Of a stretch of DNA of 64,000 nucleotides, positions 48,065 through 58,300 are shown in pieces. Numbering within the stretch: the stretch's first letter is position 1; each line of letters begins with the position of its first letter. Under the pieces are notes generated by a model. That model saw nothing but the letters and a program-made list of their open reading frames with translations, searched no databases and had not been told where the DNA came from. A program made the translations under genes and the position numbers. Source of the DNA: Edaphochlamys debaryana (taxonomy: Eukaryota; Chlorophyta; Chlorophyceae; Chlamydomonadales); the NCBI GenBank assembly GCA_016858145.1, contig JAEHOE010000009.1:558001-622000 (forward strand), in the 5' to 3' direction.

Positions 48065-49040
48065 TTTGCTGGCCCTGTTTCGAACTGAGCCTGATGCGGC
48101 TTGAATGCGCTACAATGTAGCGCAGAAGGTGTGTGGAGTGGGACCCAGTTGTGGTTCGGCACGGCTTATGAGCAGGTCGCGGGGCAGATCTCGCGAGAGA
48201 AGTGCATGCCGCACATAGTAGACCCCTGGCCCTCCGTTTCAAGTGCAACACCTGCACGACTTCAAAGTACATATGATATGCGCAGTCGCGCTGCAAGCTG
48301 GCAGGTCGGGTGCCGACCGCGACCTCCGAGTCGCTCTCGCACCGACACCGACCCGCACAAGTCGCCCGCCGCCTGAACGTGGCACCCGCAGATCAGATTT
48401 AAAGTGCAGAAGAACACAGCGCGGCCTGGAGCGGGAGCTGCGCGGGAGGTCTCGCGCGTCAACGGCTCCGGATCTAGCCCCCTAACGGTCAGATCACATG
48501 CGGCAACGGCCAACTGCAGACACATACCAAGCACCGCCGATCAGCCCCGGTCAGCCATTGTCTGTACACTAAGCACACACACCCACAATGCAACCGATAC
48601 CTCAGAAAGCTCAACTGGCCGGCAGCGCGCCGCCGCCATCGGCCCCCCACGCCTGCTTGCACTGCCCCACATGTCTTCGTCATAGCCCCCAGCCCCACGC
48701 CTTCCCTGCCTGAATCCACGTGCCTCGTCCTCAATCCGCGCCGCCCCCTGCTGACAGCCCACGACTCTTTTGTGACGTAGTAGCCCCTGCGGCTGTAGAT
48801 CTGGCGATCTACGTGCCGACTCATGACATGCTACTGCACTGTACCCGGCACGCCAGAGGAGACGGCGACGCAGTAAGGCCACTACCGCTCCCAGTGATCT
48901 TCCGGCTGCCGACCCAGATCATCATGTTGGAGGGGGACGGGCCTCACGCCAGGTGACATGTCACGCCAGGTGAGGTGTAACGCGCCCTTCAACCCCGGAA
49001 CCTGCGCGCTGCAGAGACGGCCCTCACGCCAGGTGAGATG
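48065..49040. other. Intergenic between UROD 5' end and the F-box gene 3' end
   Basis: This is the UROD promoter and leader, and the 3' flank of the minus-strand F-box gene. No supportable exon was seen. The stretch from 48904 onward holds the repeat block listed separately. Confidence 0.45.
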
Positions 49041-49101
49041 TCACGCCAGGTGCCGACCCACATCATCATGTTGGTTGGCACGGCCCTCACGCCAGGTGCT
49101 C
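48904..49101. repeat. Imperfect tandem repeat with palindromic core
   Basis: Two copies of GCCGACCCA(G/C)ATCATCATG (48908 and 49052) alternate with three copies of ACGG(G/C)CCTCACGCCAGGTG (48937, 49017 and 49081). Two of the latter continue into A(C/G)ATGTCACGCCAGGTG. One junction forms the 12-base perfect palindrome GTGACATGTCAC. The last ~70 bases overlap the predicted C-terminus of the F-box gene. Confidence 0.7.
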
Positions 49102-52100
49102 GTGGTCATAGCAAGACACCAGCCAACCGCCGGGCGCTGGGGGCAACACTCGGGGCAGGAGGGGAAGGGCGTGAGGGTGTCAGGGGGGTGGGTTGGGGTG
49201 GTGATGCGGCGTGTGCCGTGAGGGGTAGGGCCGTGAACGCATTCCTTCAAGGGCTGGGCCATTCTTCTCCCTAACCCCACCACTTGCCCCTTACCCGCTG
49301 TGTATGCCGCCGCCTCGCCGCCCTCCCGCATGTAGAAGAGTGGGCCGCCTGAAAGCGTGGGAAGAAACATAGGGAATTGTGATTGTGCGGAAGACGCTGC
49401 TGGGGGCGCTTTACGGGCAATCAAGCGACCTGACCCGATGCCTGATGGCCAAATGGCTGGGCAGGATAATATCTCACCTGGCTTGTACGACACCTGCCGC
49501 ATCGCGCGAGCCGCAGCCCGTTGGTGACGGCGCCGCCGCCGGCCCTCGGCGTCTGTCAAGACGTCACCGCCGCAGCCGCTGACGCTGCCGCCAGCGGCGC
49601 CGCCGCCGTCAGCTGCTCGGCTGGCACCGGCGGCTCCGCTGCCGCTAGCGGCACATGCAGCGGCGGCGCCGGCGGGCTGCAGGTCGACCTCTACCCCCAC
49701 GACATTCCGCGGCCGCCGCCGCCGCGGCGGCGACAGCGTCGCGGCGCCCGCTGCCTCGCCGCTGCCGCCGCCAGCTCGGGCCGCCGGGGCGGCGGCGGCG
49801 CCAGCCTCAGCCTCCAGCCGCGCCTCGATCTCCTCCAGTCGGGCCCGGGTGGCCTGCGAAGATGTACGGAGCTCCACCAGGCACTGCTGTACGTGCGGGC
49901 TGTTGGCGAGCACGGGAAACGCCGCAAGGAGGTACATCAGCTCGACCTCGCTGTTCTCCTGTCGGGCGAGCGCCGTCAACAGTCGCGCGCGCTCGCCAGC
50001 GCTGGCCGTGCCGGCGGCGCGGCCAGCGGCGCCGCTGCTGGCGGCGGCGCCGGCCCCGCAGCCGCCGCGGTGCGTCAGGATCTGACGGAGGCGGCCCAGC
50101 ACAGACTGGCCGGGGTTAGAGGAGCGGCGGTGGCCGCCGCCGCCGGCGCCGGCATCGTCGCCGCCGTGGATCCAGTCCTCGGCGGCACCGCCGTCCTGGC
50201 GGAGAACCTCTAGGTCCGCCAGGTAGACCTGCTCCTGCCGCTGGCGCTCGCCGCGAGCGCCGGCGGCAGCGGCGGGGGCTGCCGCCGCCGTCGCAGACCT
50301 GCCGCCGCCGCCGCCAGCACCATCGGCGGTGGCAGTAGCGGCGGCGGCGCTCGGCGCTGAGTCCATGACCACGGGGTCGACAGCGCGTTGCGACGCTGAC
50401 GCCGCCGCCGATCCGGCCGCCGCCGCCGCCATCGACGGGCTGGCGGCCGTGACCGTCTCGGGCCACGTCAGCTGGTTCAGGTGCCGTACAGCCCTGCGGC
50501 GGCAGATCCCAACCACTCGAATCAGCGCAAGGCGCGGACAAACAGAAACCCTAAACTGGAGCCGGCATGCCACATGCTGGAGCCTGCTCAGCGCCTCAGA
50601 CTGAGCCGACCACACACCCAGCCCGGGCGCGACCTCACCTGGCCAAGGCGTCTCTTGTCAGAGCCTGCCGGAGCTCCGAATCCGTGGGGCCAGTGGGTGC
50701 TGGCGGCGCCGCCACCGCCGTCGACACAGACGACGTCGCCGTGCCCGGCGGCGGCAGGGACCGCCGCTCGCCGCCGCCGCTGGGCCCTGCCGCCGCCGCC
50801 GTTGGCCCAGATCCTGCACCTGCTTTCGCGGCCGCCGCCGACGCGGCGGCGGCGGTGGCGCCTGATCCAGCCTTGGCGGCGGCGGCCGGCACCACGCCGC
50901 GCCGCCAGGAGGCCCACCACCCCCTCAGCCCGGGCGCGGGCGACGCGGCTGCGCGGCAGACGTTGCATGAGAAGTCAAGGCCGGCGTGCCAAACGCTCCC
51001 TCTGCGTTCCCGGTCATCACAAAAAGCCACAGACAAGCTCCAAGCCGCCTTCCCCGCATACACATGTCTGCGACTCTGGCAAACAGATGAGGCCCAAAGC
51101 CCAGCCAAGCCCTGGCTTAGCGCCCAGGGAAACACAAGCTCACCTGCGCCGCCGCGTGCCTTGTCGCCGCCGGGCCCATCGCCGGCCTCGGCCTCGGCCA
51201 TGGCGTCCGCGCCGCTCCGCAGCCCGCCCGACCCCACGGGTCCAACTTCGTAGACCCCCGCCCGCGGCAGCTCCTCCTCTTCCTCCCCAGGCCCGCCCGC
51301 CGGGCCGGGCCCCGTGCCTCCCACCCTGCCCAGTCTGAGGCCAGCCCATGGCACCCCAATGCCGCCGCCGGGGCCTAGGCCCAGGCCCTGGGCCCTGGCG
51401 GCGCCGCCAGGGCCGGATCCACCGCCGCCGCTGCCGGCGGCGGCGGTGGTGGTGGGCGACGCGGTGATGCTGCGCGTGCTGCGCCACGTCATGCCGTCCG
51501 GTACGGCAGTGCGGGCCACGTGGCCGACGTAGCTGGGCGGCAGCAGCGTGCCGTACGCCGCCACGTGGCGGATGGCGATGTAGAATTGCAGGTCTGCGAG
51601 GCAGGGTTGCAAGGTACAGCAGGACGGGGCGGGTGTCGGTCTCCCGCTGATAAGCACACCGAAGCCTCTCCCTCGGTTGAGCACATTGAGGCCCGCAAAC
51701 TCGTGCTCATCTAACTGATGTTGTTGTTGTTACACGGACATTGTACCAGCCGTGAACCCCCATACGGGCCGTGAAGTGACAAGTTGGCCTGACCCCTGCA
51801 ACCCTCCTCCTGAGTCTCGACAAGCCCCGTCGCTTGAGGGCCAACCTGTACGGGGCCAGCCCTACAGGCAGCCTCCTGCCCCCCAAGGCCCCAACACCTC
51901 CGGCCCCAACCCCCCACTCACCCTCCCACTGCCGCTGCTGCCGCCCGTGCAGCCGCACCAGGAGGTAGTGGCTCACGGGGGCCGTGGGGGAGAGCGCAAA
52001 CACCTGGGGGCGGGGCGTGTGTGGGAAAGAAGTAATGGCGGCCTGGCTGAACACACGGCCGCACAGCACGGCCAAGCCAGAAGTGGCTGCTACTCACGGA

Positions 52101-54047
52101 CCATGCCCGCGGGCTGCCCTGTCTAGCTTTCCTCCCTAGTCTTCTGTAAACAAGGATCTACAGGGCGTTGCATGGGCTGGCAGGGGCGGGCCGCACCTGC
52201 TGGGCGTCCGTGAGGCGGCACGGGTAGAGCGGCGAGGCGGGGTAGAGCTGGGTCGGGGTGGGGCCGGTGAGGAAGGAGACCTTGGTGGGGGGGTACATGG
52301 GGTCGCTGCGGGGGTGGGCACGCGGAGCAGGCGGGGCAAGGCCGCGAGGCGGTGGGGAGGCGGGAATACCACAAAGGCTCAGCAAGGAGTGGCACCGCTG
52401 CATGTCAAAGGCAACCGCGGAGGGTTTGCCAAAGAATGAGTCCCGCTCCCACGATCTTCCCCGTCACATTCTGGACAAACTTCACGCATCTCGCGTGCCG
52501 TACCCGTGCTGGTAGTTGGCGCGGTAAACGGCCATGCTAACGAACGCCAGCGCTGCCAACGGCTGCCGTACGCGGTACAGCAGGGCCTCCCCGGCCGTAC
52601 GCGAGGGCGAGCCGGTGCTCGACCAGAACTCTCCGTTATCGGCCAGCGTGTTGTCTGAGAGCAGGAAATAAGAGAATGAAGGCTAAGAACAAACAACGGA
52701 ATCCAGGGAAGGGTGCTAGGCCAAGGCGGAACAGGCCGGGCTCAAGGCATGGCCTTTCATCGTCCGCCTTAAGCGTCCCGCCCCCGGAGCCAGTCCTGCG
52801 GCCTCTGCCCAGGCTCAGGCCAGTCGGTCTCAACGGCAACCCCCCATCCCCTGTCACCTGTGCTCAGGCCAGCTCCGCGCTGTGACATAACTTCACCCCA
52901 TCCCCGCGCGCATCACCCCATCCCCGCGCGCATCCCCGGCTAGCTGCACATTGCATAAAACCTCCCGCCTTAACCCCCGCCCCCCGGCCTCACCGATGCC
53001 TTGTAGCGGAACGTCCTGGGGGGGGGGAAGGCGGGGAGGGGAGGGCGCGGGGGCACGGGATCACAGTCGGGTCAAAAACTTGCGGCCTTCGGGCGAGGAG
53101 GGCGGCTTCCTGACCCAGCACCACGGGGACTACGGCTGCCCGGTACACAGCCCCACGCCTCCGGCGATCCTTGAAAGAGCTGACTGGAGGGCCGGTGTCA
53201 GCGTGGGTTTGTGCCCGGTGCGCACCTCTTCTGCCCGGTGCTCCTACCATCCCCTGTGTTGACGTGTTTGTGCTACAGAACTCAGGTCCTCCTGGTGGTG
53301 CCTGCCTCCCACCCTCCTTCAGGCCGTGACCTCGCGCACTCGCTTGTCCTGCACCCCTGTTTTTACCCTCCCCCCCTCACCCCCTACCACACAACCCATT
53401 AACTCACCGTTGTGGTGGCCATGACCCCTTCCAGGCGCAGCGGAGTGGCCTCCAGCGCGGCGTCCATCCATGCGCTCTCCACATTGAGGTAGACCAGGTC
53501 AGCCTGAAACGGTCAACGGCCAACGGTTGAATGGGCGGTCAGAGGTACGGCAGGGTTATGTGCGGAGGCAGGGCGGGGAGACGGGGAGCTGGGGGCGACG
53601 TGACGCCGTCATTCCTGCACGGGCCGGGAGGAAGTGGGGCTTGACCCTAATGGCCCCAGGGATGCCCCCCCCCCTGGACGTCCAGGCCCGGCTTCGCTAT
53701 CAACAGGGCCTAAGCGTCTTACACCGCTCGCAGATGATGCGATGTGGCATTAGCTGGACACAGCCGTCACGGGGCGTTCGACGCTACAGCGGGCGGGGCC
53801 TGGTCGTGGCCGGGGCCTCCCGACAGGGCTCGCCCAGAACTCCTGAGCCCAGGCATATCTAGGCTCTTTCTGGCTCTCCCTTAAGCTAGTTCCGCCTTTT
53901 GGTGCAGCATGTGCTGTTCGCGGGGCTTCAGGCTCCGGTCGTCGCGCAATTGCCCCGCGAGCGGGGCTTCAGGCCCCGGTCGTCGCTCACCGCTGTGGCC
54001 TTATCCAGGTCATCGTCGCAAAATTGCAGCAAGTCGCGGGCTCTCAG
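49041..54047 (-). CDS. F-box-type protein (At4g00755-like), 5' end unresolved
   Basis: Exons found on the minus strand: 54047-53991, 53503-53408, 53015-52994, 52654-52504, 52305-52197, 52003-51922, 51593-51144, 50948-50639, 50493-49478 and 49348-49041; all junctions keep frame. The first exon found (LRARDLLQFC) looks like the second half of an F-box, so a start exon further upstream is missing. Exons 4-7 contain FWSSTGS, YRANYQHGDPMYPPTKVSF, LVRLHGRQQRQWEGDLQFYI and IRHVAAYG. These match in order the WSSxGS / FQxGxPIYSxxxVRF / LGRxQRQ...LFYICVxHV motifs I recall from plant At4g00755-like F-box proteins. A long Ala/Gly-rich insertion-laden C-terminal half follows. F-box proteins are substrate receptors of SCF ubiquitin ligases. 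The 3' end is uncertain: a donor-like GTAAGG follows TACACAGCGG in the last exon, and the terminal frame runs into a repeat block. Confidence 0.6.
51721..51775 (-). repeat. TTG tract plus conserved ~45-bp module, copy 2 (in an F-box gene intron)
   Basis: Three to four TTG units lead into the same module seen at 19111-19157 (ACGGACA, AGCCGTGAAC, CCATACGGGCCGTG). This copy lies in the intron between 51922 and 51593 of the F-box gene. Read on the minus strand it ends in a CAA repeat. Confidence 0.55.
53920..53989 (-). repeat. 41-bp-offset duplication next to the first F-box exon donor
   Basis: Bases 53920-53948 and 53961-53989 share 27 of 29 bases. On the minus strand the copy nearer the exon contains the donor GTGAGC; the intronic copy reads CGCGAC there. 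It is another duplication of a splice-donor region. Confidence 0.75.
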
Positions 54048-55327
54048 CTGTGCTCGTATGTGCGCCCGAATGCCGAGCCTGTCCCTCGGCCCTCCGCGAT
54101 GCCAGTCCATGTTTTGCGGTCAAGGAGCATGTACTTGGGGAGGAAAGTGCAGAATGAAACTGTGCGTGGGGGGGAGCAGCGGCCTTGGGAGCGGGCCTTC
54201 CCGCATGGGCGTTTCGGGGAATGGCACGCCCGAACCCTAGAGCCTTTCGGAGCACTTGCCGCCCGATGGGCCCTGCCTTGAGGGTGCGCCCTGCCGGCCT
54301 GCCTATCCCGGCTGTGCTGGTACATCGATAAGTAACTTTGCTTACAGTCACAGCGCGAGCACTGAGTGCACCCGCACAGGCTGGGCTGGGCGGGCTGGGG
54401 CAGGCACACAGGCAACCCTGGCCCCAGGAAAGTAGTGCGCGGTGCAGTTCCATCGTGACACACTCCCCAGGCCGTGGTTGTAAGGGCGAGGGAGCTCCCC
54501 AAGCGGACGGGGGGGGGAGAGACGACATTGCAGGGCCTGGGAAGTGCGTCTGGGCGGGGATGTCTGAGGCCGGTCCCGAACAGTTTCCGGAAAGAGCGGC
54601 GAGTGCACCTTGGTGCAGCCCTGGGCAACGTTCTGAGCTTGGCAGGCTTTGAAGCGCGGGGTTCACGATGCTTGCAAGGCGAAGGCCCTAGCCTGAGCTG
54701 CAGGGATGCCAGCAAAATCATTGTGGACAGAAGCTGTATCACATTGAAGCGCACGGAGCTGGGCGGGCGAAGCTCAAGCGCTGCGAGTGCCCGCAGGCTC
54801 AAGGATGACGACCATGGACGCTCCCTGACGCCCTGAACTCCAAGGGCACAATAGCATCTCAGGTGCCAGAGTGACGGGCCAGAGGTCGTGACGAGTCGAG
54901 GTCGGCTTGCGCGTTCCCGCCCACGAATCCCGCCGGAGCCTCGTTGGCTGCCCTGCGAAGGCACTGAGGGCGTGTGCATGGAAAGTTCAAAGACCATGTG
55001 TATTGCTCGGGGCACCGGGCGCTGCCAGGCTGAATGCATTCTTCCGCTTCACGGCACTCGCCTATGCCCTCGCGCGCAGCACACTGGCTCCAGCGCCAGC
55101 ATAAGGGCCCACTCCCATCCCTCCCCTTCCACTCAGTGCACATCATACTGCTGCTCGGCCTCAGTAGTGGAGACGCGCTGAAGAGTGCACAACGCTGACC
55201 GCGCTGAACTTTGCCGGCGCGCAGCGCCGAAGACACTACCCACGTAGGAAGCCACCTATGACGTGAAATCTCACTGCCCACGCGGGCTAGGCAGCAGCGT
55301 GCGTTGGCCCTCGGGCGCTGCGGCACC
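54048..55327. other. Divergent region between the F-box gene and paralogue C
   Basis: This should contain the missing 5' exon(s) of the minus-strand F-box gene and the promoter and leader of paralogue C. I could not identify an F-box first half with confidence. One minus-strand frame near 54700-54790 reads as a hydrophobic helix but lacks the LP..L..IL pattern. Confidence 0.4.
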
Positions 55328-58300
55328 ATGGGCAACAACAGGGCTGGTAGCCGCGACGGGTCCGAGACGGCCGCCCATCAGGATACCAGGAAAGGCCGTG
55401 GAGCAGGGCGAGGGGCCCCAGCGCCTGAGCCGAAGGCTGCTGGGAAATCGGATGCCAAGCAGGGTCCGTCAACATCAGCCGCAGCAGCAGGCAGCCCGGA
55501 GCCGGGCGACGCCAGGAACGGCTCAGCTAGTCCGGCGCCCGGGGATGGCAAGGAGGCCAGCAAGGCTGGTGGTACCGATGCCGGTCCATCTGAGGGCCTT
55601 GGGTCCGGCTCAGCCGGCCCCTCGCCATCCTCCTCCCCGCCAGTCAAGTCCACGCCCAGCCGGCCCCCGGGCTCCCGAAAGGCATGCCCCGAATGCCACC
55701 GCGTGAACGCGGGCAAGTGGTACCGCCACCGCGAGGTCGACGGGGAGTACACTTGCGATGGATGCTACCGCTTCCACAAGCAGAACAACCACTACCGCCG
55801 GATTCCGGCGCCCGCTGGTCGCGGGCCCGGGTCGGCATCCGCTCGCGCTCAGGACAGCGACAAGGAAGGCTCGGCCAAGCCCGGGCCAGCCAAATCGCCA
55901 ACGCCGGGGTCGAGAGCCGGGCCGGACGCGCGAGGGCAAAAGCGCAAGGAGCCGCCTTCGCCCGACGCTGGGCCTAAGTCGAAAAGGGACAAAGGCGAGG
56001 AGGACCAGCCGGAAAAGGGCAAGGGCCAGACCAAGCAGGAGCAGCAGGCCGGGAAAGAGGGCGAGGCCGCGGGCCGGGGCGGCCGCTCCGCCAAGCGGCC
56101 CCGGCGGACCAGCGACGACGGCGCCGGCGCTGGCGGCGGCGGCAGCGAGACGGGCGCGGACCCCGACGCTGACGCCGCCGCCGCGGCAGCCGTGGCGGCT
56201 GCGGACGCGCCCCGCCGCCGCGCGGCGGCGGTGGCAGCGCAGAAGAGCATAGCAGAGTGCGCGGCTCGCGCCGGCCTCCAAGGGCGGTCAAAGGGCGGTC
56301 CCGGCGGCCCAGCCGCAGCCAGCGCCAGCGGCAGCGACGGCGGCGCTGCGTCGCCGACGGCCGCGCCGCCACCGCCTCCTCCGCCGCCGCCGCCACCTCC
56401 GCCGCCCAAGCCGCCGCCGGCGCCGGCGCCCAAGGAGCCTCCGCACCTCTCCGGCGCTGCGGCGGCCGCCGCAGCCAAACGCGCCGCCATGGGCACTGGC
56501 TACCACCGCTGCTGCATCTGCGGTAACGAGGAATCGCGGCGCTGGTGCAGGCAGCGCCAAAAGGCGGTGGAGGACCCCGAGGGCCTCACGTGCGAGCGGT
56601 GCGATGACTACTGGCGCCGCCACAAGGCGTATCCGATGGACAAGCTGCAGGCGGGGAAGGGCGACGCAGCAGCGGGCACCGCCGGCGACTCCGCCCCGGC
56701 CCCGGCGCCGGCCGCGGCCGCGGGCGCGGGCAAGGCCCATGGTGGAGGCGGGGGCGGGGGCAAGGCCCAGGGCAGGCGCGGCGGGCGGCAGCGCAAGGCG
56801 GCGGAGCCGGAGCCGGAGGCCGGCGAGGGGGAGGGGGAGGGCGAGGCCGAGGCCGAAGCGAGCGACGCGGAGGAGGCGCCGGCACGAGGGGACGGCGCCG
56901 CGGCCGGCAAGCAGCCCAAGGGCGAGCCGCGGCCGGCGGACGAGGCCGGGGCCGAGTCGGAGGCGGAAGGCGAGGGCGAGCGGAAGGCCGAGCCCGTTAA
57001 GGAGGAGGCCGGGGCGACCGGGCCCGGGGTCAAGGAGGAGGCCGGCGCTGAGGCGGAGGCAGAGGCGGAGGCGGCAAGGGCGGCCGAGGCCGGGGAAGCC
57101 TCGGAGGCGGTGGCGGGCTCGGAGGCTGGGGAAGCGGCGGCGGCCGGGGGCGTCGATGCGGAGGCCGCCGCCGCCGCCTCCGGCCGTGAGCAGACCCCGG
57201 CCCCGGCCCCCATGGAAGTCGATGGCGATGGAGAGGGCAAGCCGGCAGAAAGCACGCCTGGGCCAGAGCCAGAGCCTGGGCCTGGGCCTGGGCCTGGGCC
57301 TGGGCCTGCCGAAGGGGAGGCGGAGGGCGCCGAGGCGTCTGCCGCCGCAGCGGCGGCGGCTGCAGAGGCTGGGGAGGACGAAGGGCCCGGGGAGGTGAAG
57401 GCGGAGGAGGTGAAGCAGGAGGCGCCGACGCCGGCCCACGAGTCGGCGACGCCCAAGGCTACCAGCGCCTCCGGCCGGCCGCTGCGAGCGTCCGCCTCCG
57501 CCGCCCGCGCCGCCGCCACCACGGAACCGCCGGCCTCGGCCGGGCCGGGGACACGCGTGAGCCAGCGGCGGCAGGGGCAGGCGGAGAAGGACCGTCAGGC
57601 CTCAACCACCGCCACCGCCGGCCGCGGCCGCCACGCCGCCGCCGGCGCTGCTGACTCGGACGCAGCCGCCGCCACCGCAGCCGATGGCGGGCTGTACGAC
57701 GGTGGTGATGACGTGGCAGGCGATGGCGGGCCGCGCAAGTGCTCCGCGTGCGGCTCCACGCAGACGCAGTCGGGCTGGCGGCGGCACCAGGGCGGCCAGA
57801 CCGGCAAGGTGGTGTGCAAGCGCTGCTACGACTGGTTTTACCGGCACGGCACGTACGACAGGGCGGTTGGGTCACGTGGCGGCGGCGGCGCATCGGCGGC
57901 GGCAGCCGCAGCCGGCGGCGCCGCCACGGGGTCGCCGACGAGCTCACCCCGCAAGCCGACGCCCGGCGGCGCGGCGGCGGTGGGCGCGTCGCCCCGACGC
58001 GGCCGCCGCCCCACCAACTCCGGCCTGCCGACGTCGCCCGTCGACCCGGCCCTCCTTGCCGCCGACCCCTCCGCCCTGCAGCCGCCGGTCTGCCTGCCCT
58101 CCTTCCCTGGCTTCCCCAGCGCTGCGCCCTCCCTCCCCGCGGGCGCCCTGCTTCCGGAGGAGGCCCTGGGCCACGCTAAGGCTGCGGGCGCTGGGGCAGC
58201 CCTGGGCGGCGCTGTGTCGGGGCCGGTGTGCGCGCCGGCGCCGGAGGAGCTGCCCGTGGCGGCGGCCTCGGCCGACCCCCGGGTCCTGCGGTCCTACGTG

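Noticed and set aside
54660..54800. Hydrophobic minus-strand segment as the missing first half of the F-box
   Set aside because: It lacks the LP..(L/I)L..IL spacing and a clean donor in the right phase, so I left the 5' end of that gene open.
55304..55327. TTG start for paralogue C
   Set aside because: An ATG in strong context lies 24 bases downstream in the same frame.
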